Origin: DATFVJ01 sp963851085
GTDB lineage: Bacteria > Actinomycetota > Actinomycetes > Streptosporangiales > Streptosporangiaceae
Direction: 5' to 3'
Assembly: GCA_963851085.1 (NCBI GenBank)
Contig: CAWKNX010000004.1
Coordinates: 372,001 to 436,000, forward strand
Length of the DNA stretch: 64,000 bases
Part shown: in pieces, positions 53,648 to 63,949 of the stretch
Numbering within the stretch: the first letter of the stretch is position 1
How the letters are laid out: every line of letters begins with the position of its first letter
Position numbers and translations under genes: made by a program
The notes under the pieces: generated by a model
The model's input: the letters and a program-made list of their open reading frames with translations, nothing else
Database searches by the model: none
What the model was told of the DNA's origin: nothing

Positions 53648-54622
53648 CTATGGCCTGAAGGGCTTGCAGGGGGTGTCTTCGAGGCAGCGGCGGACGATCT
53701 TGAGCGCTTCCAGGTGGAGAAGTTCGTCGTAGCTGACTTTGCGCCGCAGCGCGCGGTGGTAGACGGTGACCCCGTATTCCGCGGGCAGGAGCCCGGCGAC
53801 GTTCTTGCGGCCGTCACGGGTCAGGGATGCCTGGCCGGCTGACGTCTCGAAATCGCTTTCACGCAGCGTCTTCTGAGCGGCGGCGCGTTTGAGGATCCGT
53901 TCGGCGAACAGCGGCTTGAACGCTTCCGCGATGTCCAGGGCGAGGGTGTTGCGGCGCCGGTCGGTGTCGGCGTGCAGGAAACCCAGCGCGGGGTGCAGCG
54001 GAGTGCAGCGCAGCGCGGTGAGCACGCGGGCGTAGGTGATCGCGTTGGCGTAGCTGACGAACGCGTTTCCCGCGTTGGCTGGCGGGCGCCGGCTTCGCCC
54101 GCCGAGCCGCAGCCAGGGCGGGAGCATGGTGCCGGGCACACCCCAGGCGGTGCGCCTGAAGTTGCCTTGCAGGCCCATCAGCCCGCTGGTATCGCGGCAG
54201 CCGGTGAGCTGCTCGCCGAGCCGGGTCAGCGGCGGGCCGGGCAGGCCGGTGCCGAGGGCCCAGCGCACGTTGCTGGCGGCCGCCGCTATGATGCCGCGGG
54301 CCACCGCGAGCCGCCTGTCCGGGTCGGCGGTCAGTGTGACCTGCCTGCGGACGACGCCGGCTGACGACATGCTGTCGGCGGGGGTGACGGCGCCGGCGTA
54401 GTTGCCGTAGTAGCCGGGCACGTGCACGATGACGCCGTGGCGGCCGAGCAGGGAGATCGCCGAGGTGTTGATGTCGACGTGATCGAAGGCGATCAGGTCG
54501 CTGATGTCGGTGATCGGGATGTGGACAGGGCCCGTGCCGGTGCGCTCGATTTTGACGCTGTCGTTCTCGCGGCGGATCCGGCATGGCTCGGTCAGCCAGC
54601 AGGTGCGGGCGGCGGCGGTCAC
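53648..54622 (-). CDS. cas1: CRISPR-associated Cas1 with altered active site
   Basis: The 324-aa protein starts at GTG 54622, overlapping the cas4 stop (GTGA). It begins VTAAARTCWLTEPCRIRREN, with the Cas1 beta-sandwich TSAISLLGRHGVIVHVPG, and the catalytic helical domain with GFLHADTDRRRNTLALDIAE (H217, D230, E233). The conserved metal-binding Glu normally found in the LMG-EGN motif is Gln here: GLMGLQGN, Q152, encoded by CAA, one base from GAA. The rest of the family pattern is kept (LALDIAEAFKPLFAERIL). A Glu-to-Gln change at this residue abolishes metal-dependent integration in studied Cas1 enzymes, so activity is doubtful. The neighbourhood (cas4-cas1-cas2 order) suggests a former type I or III adaptation operon. 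Confidence 0.93.
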   Translation of the reverse strand: MTAAARTCWLTEPCRIRRENDSVKIERTGTGPVHIPITDISDLIAFDHVDINTSAISLLGRHGVIVHVPGYYGNYAGAVTPADSMSSAGVVRRQVTLTADPDRRLAVARGIIAAAASNVRWALGTGLPGPPLTRLGEQLTGCRDTSGLMGLQGNFRRTAWGVPGTMLPPWLRLGGRSRRPPANAGNAFVSYANAITYARVLTALRCTPLHPALGFLHADTDRRRNTLALDIAEAFKPLFAERILKRAAAQKTLRESDFETSAGQASLTRDGRKNVAGLLPAEYGVTVYHRALRRKVSYDELLHLEALKIVRRCLEDTPCKPFRP

Positions 54623-54719
54623 TGGTCCCCCCAGCAGTAGCCGGCGTAGGAGCAGCCGCGGCACGACCCGCGCGCGAGCCGGGGCGGTGCGCCGCGAGCG
54701 GCGATGATCTCCCGCGCCC
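54619..54719 (-). pseudogene. cas4: C-terminal remnant of Cas4 cut by an IS element
   Basis: In the third frame this strand reads EIIAARGAPPRLARG, then SCRGCSYAGYCWGDQ and TGA. The C-x-x-C-x-Y-x-x-Y-C-W end is the iron-sulfur cluster motif at the Cas4 C-terminus. The stop overlaps the cas1 GTG. The gene is cut at 54719/54720 by the IS inverted repeat. No N-terminal part of Cas4 is found beyond the other end of the IS, so a deletion accompanied or followed insertion. Confidence 0.8.
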
Positions 54720-55891
54720 TGTGGCGTGCCAAAACTCGAGCAAAGCACCTGACCTGGGCTTCTATCCTCGGCGCTCGTGCTCATTCGCGTCCTCTATCTG
54801 TTCATGGTCCGGGTGTTCGGCTGGCTGGCGCTGCTCGCGCGCAGCGGCACCTCCAAGGAGGTGGAGATCCTGGTCCTGCGGCACGAGGTCGCGGTCCTTC
54901 GCCGCCAGGTCGCCCGCCCGAAGCCGGACTGGGCTGACCGTGCGATGATCGCCGCGCTGGCGCGGCTGCTGCCTCGGCACCTGCGGCTGCACCGGATCGT
55001 GACACCCGGCACCCTGCTCGCCTGGCACCGGCGCCTGATCAAGAACAAGTGGACCTACCCGAACGCCACCGGGCGCCCGCCGGTTCCGGAGGAGGTCCGT
55101 GAACTGGTCCGGCGGCTGGCCAGGCAGAACCCGCGGTGGGGACACCGCCGCATCCAGGGTGAGCTTCTCGGCGTCGGGTACCGCATCGGCGCGGGAACGA
55201 TCCGCCGGATCCTGGCCGCGGCCGGGCTCACACCCGCGCCGCGCCGGGCGTCGCCGACCTGGCGGCAGTTTCTTGCCTCCCAGGCATCCGGGATCCTGGC
55301 GTGTGACTTCCTGCATGTTGACACCGTGTTCCTCAAGCGCCTGTACGTGTTCTTCGTGATGGAGATCGGCACTCGGCGGGTGCATATCCTGGGCGTCACC
55401 GCGCACCCCACCGGTGCGTGGACCGCCCAGCAGGCCCGCAACCTTCTGATGGATCTCGCCGGACGCGCCGGCCAGTTCAGATTCCTGATTCGCGACCGCG
55501 ACAGCAAGTTCACCTCCGTGTTCGATGAGGTGTTCGCCGACAGCGTTATGCGGATCATCAAGACTCCGGTCCGCTCCCCCAGGGCGAACTCATTCGCGGA
55601 ACGGTATGCGGGGACGCTACGGCGCGAGTGCCTCGACCACCTGCTGATCTACAGTGAAAGACACCTCCGGCGGATCCTCGCCGAGTACGCGCGGCATTAC
55701 AACGAACATCGCCCCCACCAGTCGCGCGAGCAACGACCACCGCTGCATGAGCCCGGCCAGCCGGTCGACATCGCCGACCGGATCAGGCGCAGGCAGGTCG
55801 TCCACGGGTTGATCAACGAGTATCGGAGAGCGGCCTGACGAGCACAGAAAATACCAGCTCAGAGCCATTGCGCGAGTTCTGGCACGGCACA
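54720..55891 (+). mobile_element. Complete IS element with DDE integrase-core transposase
   Basis: About 1172 bp bounded by imperfect terminal inverted repeats: TGTGGCGTGCCAAAACTCGA at the left and, read inwards, TGTGCCGTGCCAGAACTCGC at the right, with similarity extending to about 38 bp. No clear target duplication is seen (CCC left, GGC right). Left ends or internal pieces of the same family occur at 27230-27489 and 11040-11175. It interrupts cas4. Confidence 0.88.
54777..55838 (+). CDS. Integrase-core (rve) transposase
   Basis: The 353-aa protein has an N-terminal helical region (VEILVLRHEVAVLRRQVARP), an HTH_21-like RWGHRRIQGELLGVGYRIGA segment and an rve catalytic core. Core residues are D in ACDFLHVDT (D177 or D182), D in LIRDRDSKF (D240) and E in NSFAERYAGTLRRE (E275). 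The D240-E275 distance of 35 residues fits DD(35)E enzymes related to IS3/IS481. No internal stop or frameshift is present, so it may still be active and could act on related ends elsewhere. Translation starts at GTG 54777, 57 bp inside the left end. Confidence 0.92.
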   Translation: MLIRVLYLFMVRVFGWLALLARSGTSKEVEILVLRHEVAVLRRQVARPKPDWADRAMIAALARLLPRHLRLHRIVTPGTLLAWHRRLIKNKWTYPNATGRPPVPEEVRELVRRLARQNPRWGHRRIQGELLGVGYRIGAGTIRRILAAAGLTPAPRRASPTWRQFLASQASGILACDFLHVDTVFLKRLYVFFVMEIGTRRVHILGVTAHPTGAWTAQQARNLLMDLAGRAGQFRFLIRDRDSKFTSVFDEVFADSVMRIIKTPVRSPRANSFAERYAGTLRRECLDHLLIYSERHLRRILAEYARHYNEHRPHQSREQRPPLHEPGQPVDIADRIRRRQVVHGLINEYRRAA

Positions 55892-55972
55892 GGCGACCCG
55901 CGTGATCAGGAGGAAGACGAACCGCAGGCACATGATCGATGATCATCACGGCCGACGGCTGGGAGAGCAACT

Positions 55973-56013
55973 CTGCTGGTCAGAGCCGTGGACGAGATTC
56001 TCGGCACGCACAC
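55973..56013 (+). repeat. 41-bp dispersed repeat
   Basis: CTGCTGGTCAGAGCC-TGGACGAG followed by ATTCTCGGCACGCACAC matches the minus-strand copy at 36601-36640 with three differences, and a more diverged copy at 36712-36752. In one frame it encodes LLVRAVDEILGTHT. The surrounding 270 bp hold no gene. Confidence 0.7.
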
Positions 56014-56164
56014 GTCGAGGAACAAGTGGTGGAGGCTCCAGATGGCGAAGATCAGCTCGGAAGGGTCCCCATCACGCCGCCCCCGGTCCGCCCACCTATC
56101 CAGTTCCGATCCAAGTTCGTGGTACGGGGCCACTGGCGTTCGGTTGCTGTTGGGCGCCGGGACT

Positions 56165-56719
56165 CTATTCGGTGGCGACGCGTACGACGTTGAGGATCTG
56201 GCCGGTCTGTTGAGGCGATACCGGCTCGATCCGCGCGACCTGACCGACCTGTTTGGTGGCGCGCTGGTTGTCGATGTCGGTGAGATAGGGGGCGACGAAG
56301 CCGCGGTAGTCCGCTTTACGCTCGGCGGGTAGATCCTTCCAGCCGGTGATCCGGTCACGGCAGCGCGGTGAGCCGCACTGGCAGTGGGCGGCGAAGTACT
56401 CGACCGAGTAATTCCGCATGGCGTAGTCGAAAGTGATCTCCTGGCCTGCGGCGATGGGCTGGCGGGCGACGAAGTCGTGAGCGCCGCTGGCGTTGAGGTG
56501 GATTCCGCAGTTCGGCTCGCACGAGTGGTTCACCTTGGTGATGAGCTCGCCGTGCAGCACGAACCGTTTTTCGCTGACCTGGGAGGCATGGGAATGGTTG
56601 TGGTCGAGTTCGCGATCGATGACACCGACCATCACTGTCTCGCCGACCTGGAAGGACCGGGTGGCGAATACGCCGGCGCCCTTGGCGTCAGTTCGTTGGA
56701 GTTCGTAGCCGCCGTTCAC
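56165..56719 (-). CDS. SET-domain protein with post-SET cysteines
   Basis: From GTG 56719 the 184-aa product is a compact SET domain: TDAKGAGVFATRSFQVGETV, KVNHSCEPNCGIHLNASGAH (the NHSC knot) and GQEITFDYAMRNYSVEYF (catalytic Tyr). The post-SET zinc motif is CQCGSPRCRDRITGW. SET proteins methylate protein lysines; bacterial members of this size occur sporadically and may modify DNA-binding proteins or act on host proteins. No target is linked here. An upstream extension to 56809 lacks a better start. Confidence 0.88.
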   Translation of the reverse strand: MNGGYELQRTDAKGAGVFATRSFQVGETVMVGVIDRELDHNHSHASQVSEKRFVLHGELITKVNHSCEPNCGIHLNASGAHDFVARQPIAAGQEITFDYAMRNYSVEYFAAHCQCGSPRCRDRITGWKDLPAERKADYRGFVAPYLTDIDNQRATKQVGQVARIEPVSPQQTGQILNVVRVATE

Positions 56720-56847
56720 ATCGCCTGCTCTCTGAAGGATCAGCTCGACCTGCAAGCTGATCAAGGATGAACCGGCCGTTCCCCACGCCGGGGACCGTCC
56801 GCAAGGCATGGCGCGAATGATCGTTTAGGGTTCGGCTTGATTCAAGC

Positions 56848-57071
56848 TATCCGGCTTCTTGGTTCGTGGTAGTCGGGTGGATCTGGTAGTTCCACTCGCC
56901 GTGCTAGGGGTCACGGGTGATGCGGGTCTTCTCCAGATCCTTCATCTCCCGGTCGCCGATCTTGATTCCCTTGGGATTGATGCCGATGGCGAGCTCGGCA
57001 GTGACCGTCAGTCCGGCGGCTGTGGTGGTCGCTCCGATGGTGTTGACGATGACTTCGTGGCTGGTCAGCGG
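56848..57071 (-). mobile_element. ISAzo13-family transposase C-terminal fragment
   Basis: The minus strand reads PLTSHEVIVNTIGATTTAAG, LTVTAELAIGINPKGIKIGD and, after an in-frame stop (TAG), HGEWNYQIHPTTTNQEAG. The SHEVIV--I--TTT--GL-V---L----YP-GIK pattern with a final HGEWNY is specific to ISAzo13 transposases. The rest of the element is absent; sequence to about 57200 (LDLAGVRPEEVTARVVLHLE) is coding-like but not recognised. Confidence 0.75.
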
Positions 57072-57293
57072 CGGTGAGGTACTCGACGAAGCGCTCCAGG
57101 TGGAGCACTACCCGGGCGGTGACCTCCTCCGGGCGAACCCCCGCCAGGTCCAGGTCCCGGTAGCTGGCGGCCCACGCCGAAGCCGTGTCAGCGACCGAAG
57201 AATGCCCCAGGAGCGGCTGTTTAACCGCTGCCCGGGTGGTGCTACTCGCCGTTGGTCAGGCGCTCGTCGGTCCCGTCGGCGGCCGCCTTGCTC

Positions 57294-59783
<2,490 letters not shown>

Positions 59784-60132
59784 CTCGTCGCTCCCTCACC
59801 GCGCGGTCGGGGAGGGGCAACTGAAGTCTTGCTCGATCCCTTCCGCATGCTAGCCCGCGCGCCGGGCGACGTTGCGCAAGCGAATTTCGCACAAGTAAAA
59901 CGTTCCCCGTCGATAGCCGACTTCACCCGATTCAACCTGGGGCAAGGGGGCAAGTGTTCCCAGCTACGCCGGGAGCGAACGCGCGGCAGGTCGGCGAAAG
60001 TGCGGACCAGCGAACGTGCGCGGCGTACAGATCAGCCAGCGGCGCGCCGCGGGGATGCGATGCGCCGCTGGCCAGCTGACTGAGCTTCGGGCTGACTGCG
60101 CTGCTGGCAAGCCCCGGACCGCGCATCGAGCC
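59784..60132. other. clpC upstream region
   Basis: No gene. The region must contain the clpC promoter. TTCGCTTGCGCAA on the minus strand near 59872-59886 has dyad symmetry and could bind a regulator, but it does not match the ClgR consensus well enough to name. Confidence 0.35.
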
Positions 60133-60639
60133 TCACGGCGAGGTTCCGGGCCGGGAACTCAGATCATCGGCGAGCCGGGAGACGCGCAGCATGGTGTCGC
60201 TGAGCGCAGTCACTTGGGCGGCCGGAGCGCCGATCGGGTCGAGGAGGCCGCGAAGACGGCTGGCGGTCGCGGCGACCGCTGGGGAGTGGGTGAGGGGCTG
60301 ACGGGTGAGGATGGACAAGAGGGAATCCGCCGCCTGGGTCAGAGCGGCGTGGCTGGTGCCCGCATAGGCGCGGGCCAAGGCGCTCAGGGCGGGAGTGAAC
60401 CGGCGGCGGGGGTCGGCGTCATGCCACGCGTCGGCGCGCATGAGCACGGCGGCGATACTCACCGCGGACAGGTCGATGACGAGCCGGCTGGCGGCGGGGC
60501 GGAGCAAGCCCAGGAGTTGCTCGCGAAGGGCGGGAGCGCACGCGATATCGAGTTCGCCGCTGAGCGCCGCGATGACGTAGGCGCGCTCAGAGCGGGAGGA
60601 AATACTGAGGCCAAGAGCGTTGTCGGTGCCTGGGTCCAT
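60133..60639 (-). CDS. STAS-domain protein with unusual C-terminus
   Basis: The 168-aa product from ATG 60639 (GAAGG six bases upstream) begins like an anti-sigma-factor antagonist: SSRSERAYVIAALSGELDIA, CAPALREQLLGLL and LVIDLSAVS. The next STAS block (DASGLAVL) is missing: IAAVLMRADAWHDADPRRRF and about 90 helical residues follow instead. The phosphorylatable Ser is therefore absent. It may be a STAS half-domain fused to a new tail, or an altered gene. A role as sigma-factor switch is unlikely without the Ser. Confidence 0.6.
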   Translation of the reverse strand: MDPGTDNALGLSISSRSERAYVIAALSGELDIACAPALREQLLGLLRPAASRLVIDLSAVSIAAVLMRADAWHDADPRRRFTPALSALARAYAGTSHAALTQAADSLLSILTRQPLTHSPAVAATASRLRGLLDPIGAPAAQVTALSDTMLRVSRLADDLSSRPGTSP

Positions 60640-60742
60640 CACAGACCTTCGATCAGACGGGCGGAACAGGCTGCTTGGGCACATCAAGCCCAGGAGTCCA
60701 GTGCGGGGCGGCAGATCATGCCTGGCTGCCCGGCCGGCCGGG

Positions 60743-60982
60743 CTAGGAGCGGGGGACGGTTCGGCGCATGATCCGGCGTAGCTGTGTGATCCGTGCTCTG
60801 CCCGCGCTGGTGATCAGCCCGGTGCGGATGCCGCCGATCCGGGTGCGCCGCTTGCGGCGCGGGGGCGCTGCCGGGGCGGCGGTGATTGGCCGGGATTGGC
60901 CAGGCGTAAGGTCCGGAGCCGTTGAGGGATGTGGGCGGCCGGGTCTGGGCGTGCTCGGGCGGGGTGCGGCTGTTTCGGCCAT
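60743..60982 (-). CDS. Small basic proline-rich ORF
   Basis: The 79-aa frame from ATG 60982 is proline-rich (PRPSTPRPGRPHPS) and then basic (PPRRKRRTRIGGIRTG, RITQLRRIMRRTVPRS). It has no recognisable domain and no strong ribosome-binding site. It may be a small nucleic-acid- or membrane-associated protein, or simply a chance frame. Confidence 0.3.
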   Translation of the reverse strand: MAETAAPRPSTPRPGRPHPSTAPDLTPGQSRPITAAPAAPPRRKRRTRIGGIRTGLITSAGRARITQLRRIMRRTVPRS

Positions 60983-61790
60983 GACGTGGTTTGCTTTCGC
61001 GGGGGAGAGCGCCGCGGGCGAGTCGGCGCTAAAGCCGATTTTCGCGCCGGGTAGTCGCCCCCTGGCTGACTGAACACCTCCCTGAGGAGGTTCGCCGCCC
61101 GGGCGTCGCTGTGCAGGCGCTTTGCACGAAGCCTTGCTGCGGATGGCCGGGTAGTGGGGGACGTAACGCTGACTGCTCACCCTCGTTGTCGATGACATCG
61201 CCAGTGCTCGTGTGCGCCAGCAGCGTAGCGAGGTATCCCGCATCCAGGTACTTCATGGTGAAGTGGCTCAATTCCAGGGCGGCGGGCCCAGCCGGTCACA
61301 GAGGTGGTGACCTACGATCATCGTGCCCCTGATGGGGCGGCCGCACCCTCCGCTCCCAGTACACCTGCCCCCAGACTGGGGGCCGATTCGCTTAGTGAAA
61401 ATCGGCGCTAACCGACGCCCATCAGGGCGACCGTGAGCTGCTAGCGGGAGTGGCGTCGCGCTGCCGCGATCATCGTCGCCAAGCCGAGCCGGGCCAGGGC
61501 CAGGAGGCCCGCGGCCTCCAGCTCCTTGGCGGTGAAGACGTTCATCGTGTCACCGCTCCCAACATCCGCAGCCGCCAGGCCAGGGATCTGGCCCGGCGGC
61601 TCACATCTGGCACCGGCAGCCTCAGCCGGACACGCGGCGCTGCGAGCGCCCTTGACCACGGCCATGATGATGACCAGGCCGGGGGGCAGGCGCTCCTCCG
61701 GTAGCCCCGGGTAGCTGGCCGCCCTCGGCGGCTGAGGTCCGGTGCCTGTCTTGCACGCTACGCTCGCATCTAGAAACTAGCAACTGGTTT
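60983..61790. other. Intergenic with a terminator-like hairpin and a possible tiny ORF
   Basis: GCCCCCAG-A-CTGGGGGC at 61367-61383 is a near-perfect hairpin. A 34-codon minus frame 61441-61545 (MNVFTAKELEAAGLLALARL) has GGGAGCGG upstream and could be real. A frame around 61029-61271 reading MKYLDAGYLATLLAHTSTGD is coding-like but not recognised. Confidence 0.35.
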
Positions 61791-61802
61791 CCAGAATTCT
61801 GG
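61791..61802. promoter_or_regulatory. Palindrome upstream of the winged-helix gene
   Basis: CCAGAATTCTGG is a perfect 12-bp palindrome ending 12 bases before the ATG at 61814. Immediately upstream AAACTAG-CAA-CTGGTTT is a second, imperfect dyad. Their position in an AT-rich promoter suggests operator sites, possibly for the regulator itself. Confidence 0.5.
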
Positions 61803-61813
61803 TAGCTTGTTCA

Positions 61814-62104
61814 ATGATGGCGAACTGGACCTTCCTGACCAGCCACACCCGGGTGCTGCTGTGCATCGCACACGACCCGGGGGTGCGGCTGCGCGACATC
61901 GCGGCCAGCGTGGGCATCACCGAACGCAGCGCCTACGGCATCGTCACCGACCTGACCGCAGCCGGCTACGTGGTCAAACAGAAGAACGGCCGCCGCAACC
62001 GCTACCAGATCCAGGCACACCTGCCGCTCCCCAAACCCACCCGCCGGGAACGCACCGTCGGCGACGTCCTCGCCCTCCTGGCCGGCACCGACGCGAGACT
62101 GTGA
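61814..62104 (+). CDS. Winged-helix (MarR/ArsR-like) regulator
   Basis: The 96-aa product contains one winged helix: NWTFLTSHTRVLLCIAHDPG, VRLRDIAASVGITERSAYGI (recognition helix), VTDLTAAGYVVKQKNGRRNR (wing). The short C-terminus PKPTRRERTVGDVLALLAGT is helical. The mRNA leader is very short, which is common in actinomycetes. About 100 bp of its 3' end are duplicated in inverted orientation at 63245-63350. The regulated genes are unknown; autoregulation through the upstream palindromes is plausible. Confidence 0.85.
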   Translation: MMANWTFLTSHTRVLLCIAHDPGVRLRDIAASVGITERSAYGIVTDLTAAGYVVKQKNGRRNRYQIQAHLPLPKPTRRERTVGDVLALLAGTDARL

Positions 62105-62221
62105 CCGACGCTGAGCGGACGCACCTGGAGCCGCCACCGGCCAGCCAAGATGCCACGCAAGCCAAGGGAGAAGCGGCGATGAGCCTTCTCGATGACGCCT
62201 CGATGACGCCGGGAGCGGCGC

Positions 62222-62557
62222 ATGAACGCCTACCCTGAGCGGTTCCCGCGTGGCAACTGCCGCCAGAACGCACGGTGGATGGTGCAGCTCCACCCGGAGC
62301 TTTCCTACGTCGAGGGATACCTCGTGTTCACCGATCCAGGCGAGCTGGAGCACCGCGTCACGCATGCCTGGAACGAGACGCCGGACGGCCAGGTTGTGGA
62401 CTCGACGGCGTGGGCGTTCGAAGGCCAAACGCTGGCGTATCGCTACGAACGCGACCCCGGAACATGGGCGCGTCTCGCGGCCCGGGCTCAGGTGCACCGC
62501 AGCGTCTTCGAGGATCGGTTCGCGGGCAAGATCGGCCGCGCCATCAGGTGGCACTGA
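62222..62557 (+). CDS. Hypothetical protein (Cys-Asn / HAW-type motif)
   Basis: The 111-aa product has the blocks GNCRQNARWMVQLHPELSYV, EGYLV and THAWNETPDGQVVDSTAWAF. The N-C---A---------Y-EG----------HAW----G-VVD-T pattern is known from phage and bacterial proteins of unknown function and suggests a small Cys-His enzyme fold. ATG 62222 is followed by coherent coding. It sits between the regulator and an IS5 fragment. Confidence 0.65.
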   Translation: MNAYPERFPRGNCRQNARWMVQLHPELSYVEGYLVFTDPGELEHRVTHAWNETPDGQVVDSTAWAFEGQTLAYRYERDPGTWARLAARAQVHRSVFEDRFAGKIGRAIRWH

Positions 62558-62778
62558 CCGCGCCAGCTGAGGCCGGGCCCGGCGTGCCGGCGCGTACACG
62601 TACGCCCGGGCCGCTTCTCCCAGCCCGTCATGATGTCACCGTCACTGCTGCGTAGTCGGGCACCTCGAGCTTCTCAGCCCAGCAGAACGCACAGAAACCG
62701 CCACTCAGGTCGAAGAACACGAACCCGCCGCACCCGTCGTGAACGTAGCGGCGAGTCAGGACCGGCGCCAGAGTATCG

Positions 62779-63150
62779 GTGAACATCGACGCCGCGTGGC
62801 AGGTGCTGGAGCCCAGAGCCCGGCCGATGATGGCCGAGCTGGTACAGGCCAGCGGCGGTCCGATGGTGCATGACCTGCGGGCGATGACAGACGCGGTGTT
62901 CTACGTGGTCAAGAACGGCGTGGAGTGGCGGGCGCTGCCGGTGGACTTCCCGCCGTGGGAGGCGGCGTATGTGTTCTTTGACCGGTGGAGCGCTCGCAGC
63001 CTGCCCGAGCAGCTGACCCACCGGCTCCGCGCCGAACTGCGGGCCCGCCAGGGCCGCACGGCCAAGCCCACCGCCGCGATCGTCGATCCCAGATGGTCAA
63101 GGCCGCCGGCACCGTCGGCAAGGCCAGCCGCGGGTCCACGGAGGGAAGAA
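62779..63150 (+). mobile_element. IS5-family transposase N-terminal fragment
   Basis: The frame reads MVHDLRAMTDAVFYVVKNGV, EWRALPVDFPPWEAAYVFFD and RWSARSLPEQLTHRLRAELR, the conserved N-terminal part of actinomycete IS5-type transposases. At AIVDPRWS a one-base shift leads to QMVKAAGTVGKASRGSTEGR before all homology ends near 63150. The catalytic domain is missing. Confidence 0.85.
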
Positions 63151-63244
63151 TCAGGATCTGGACCCCGTCGAGTTCCCCGTCCCGCAGGTGCAGCTGCAGG
63201 ACGCGGGCCAGATCATCCAGCGGGTCCAGCAGCCCGCCTTACGG

Positions 63245-63350
63245 CCTCGCGTCGGCGCCGGCGAGGAGGGCGAGGACGTCGCCGACGGTGCGTTCCCGGC
63301 GGGTGGGTTTGGGGAGCGGCAGGTGTGCCTGGATCTGGTAGCGGTTGCGG
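63245..63350 (-). repeat. Inverted partial copy of the winged-helix gene 3' end
   Basis: The minus strand from about 63350 to 63245 repeats 61996-62102 almost exactly: both encode NRYQIQAHLPLPKPTRRERT and then VGDVLALLAG. Only a few bases differ, and it ends ADARP instead of TDARL. It reads in the opposite direction to the original and lacks the DNA-binding part. Confidence 0.88.
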
Positions 63351-63377
63351 CTGTGCGTGCCGAAAACCTCGTCCAAG

Positions 63378-63659
63378 TCATGCGACCAGGCGATATTCGC
63401 TGATCAGGCCACCGGAGCGAGTGTGTCTGGACGCGGTACCGGAGTGCTGGGCGGTCCCCAAGACAGCCACCAGCAAGCCGTGGACATCGTCCCGCGGGGC
63501 GAAGAACGTCCTCTCCTCGCTGGGATAACCGTCCAGGAACCGGCCCTCGGCCTTGTACCTGCCAAGCTCGTCCCATACGAACTGTCCTTGCCTGCATCGT
63601 GACGGTTGGGCGCTCACTCCCTGATTCCACTGGGACTCCAGGTACTCGGCATAGTCCAT
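63378..63659 (-). pseudogene. Truncated phospholipase D-like protein
   Basis: The 93-aa frame includes FVWDELGRYKAEGRFLDGYP and RTFFAPRDDVHGLLVAVLGT. The F-P-DDVHG-L---L--A--S motif is the N-terminal start of bacterial PLD-like nuclease/lipase proteins. After TAQHS the sequence departs into unrelated residues and ends, and no HKD motif is present. It is a truncated gene, probably cut by the duplication that produced the inverted repeat next to it. Confidence 0.5.
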
Positions 63660-63949
63660 CTTGACCGGCGCGTCGGCGGCCGCCCCATCGGCAGCGTGAG
63701 CGGGCAGGTGTTCTGCGCGCCAGAAGCGCTCCCGTTGCGCCTGCTGCTGCGCGGACTGCTCCAGCCGGCGAACGCCACGCGAGCGCCGCGGCGCATCGGG
63801 CTGTTGTCACGATCACCGCAGATCACCCCTCCCGGGGTGATGCCTGGGTGGTGCGCAGAACGGCCCGGTGCGGCAACGTCGTTCAGTGTCGGCGCTGCTG
63901 TCCGGCAGCAGGGATGTGCGTTCCGTGCGAACGTGGAGAGGAGGCGGCC

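Noticed and set aside
59872..59886. Possible ClgR operator upstream of clpC
   Set aside because: Spacing and bases do not fit the published consensus closely enough to annotate.
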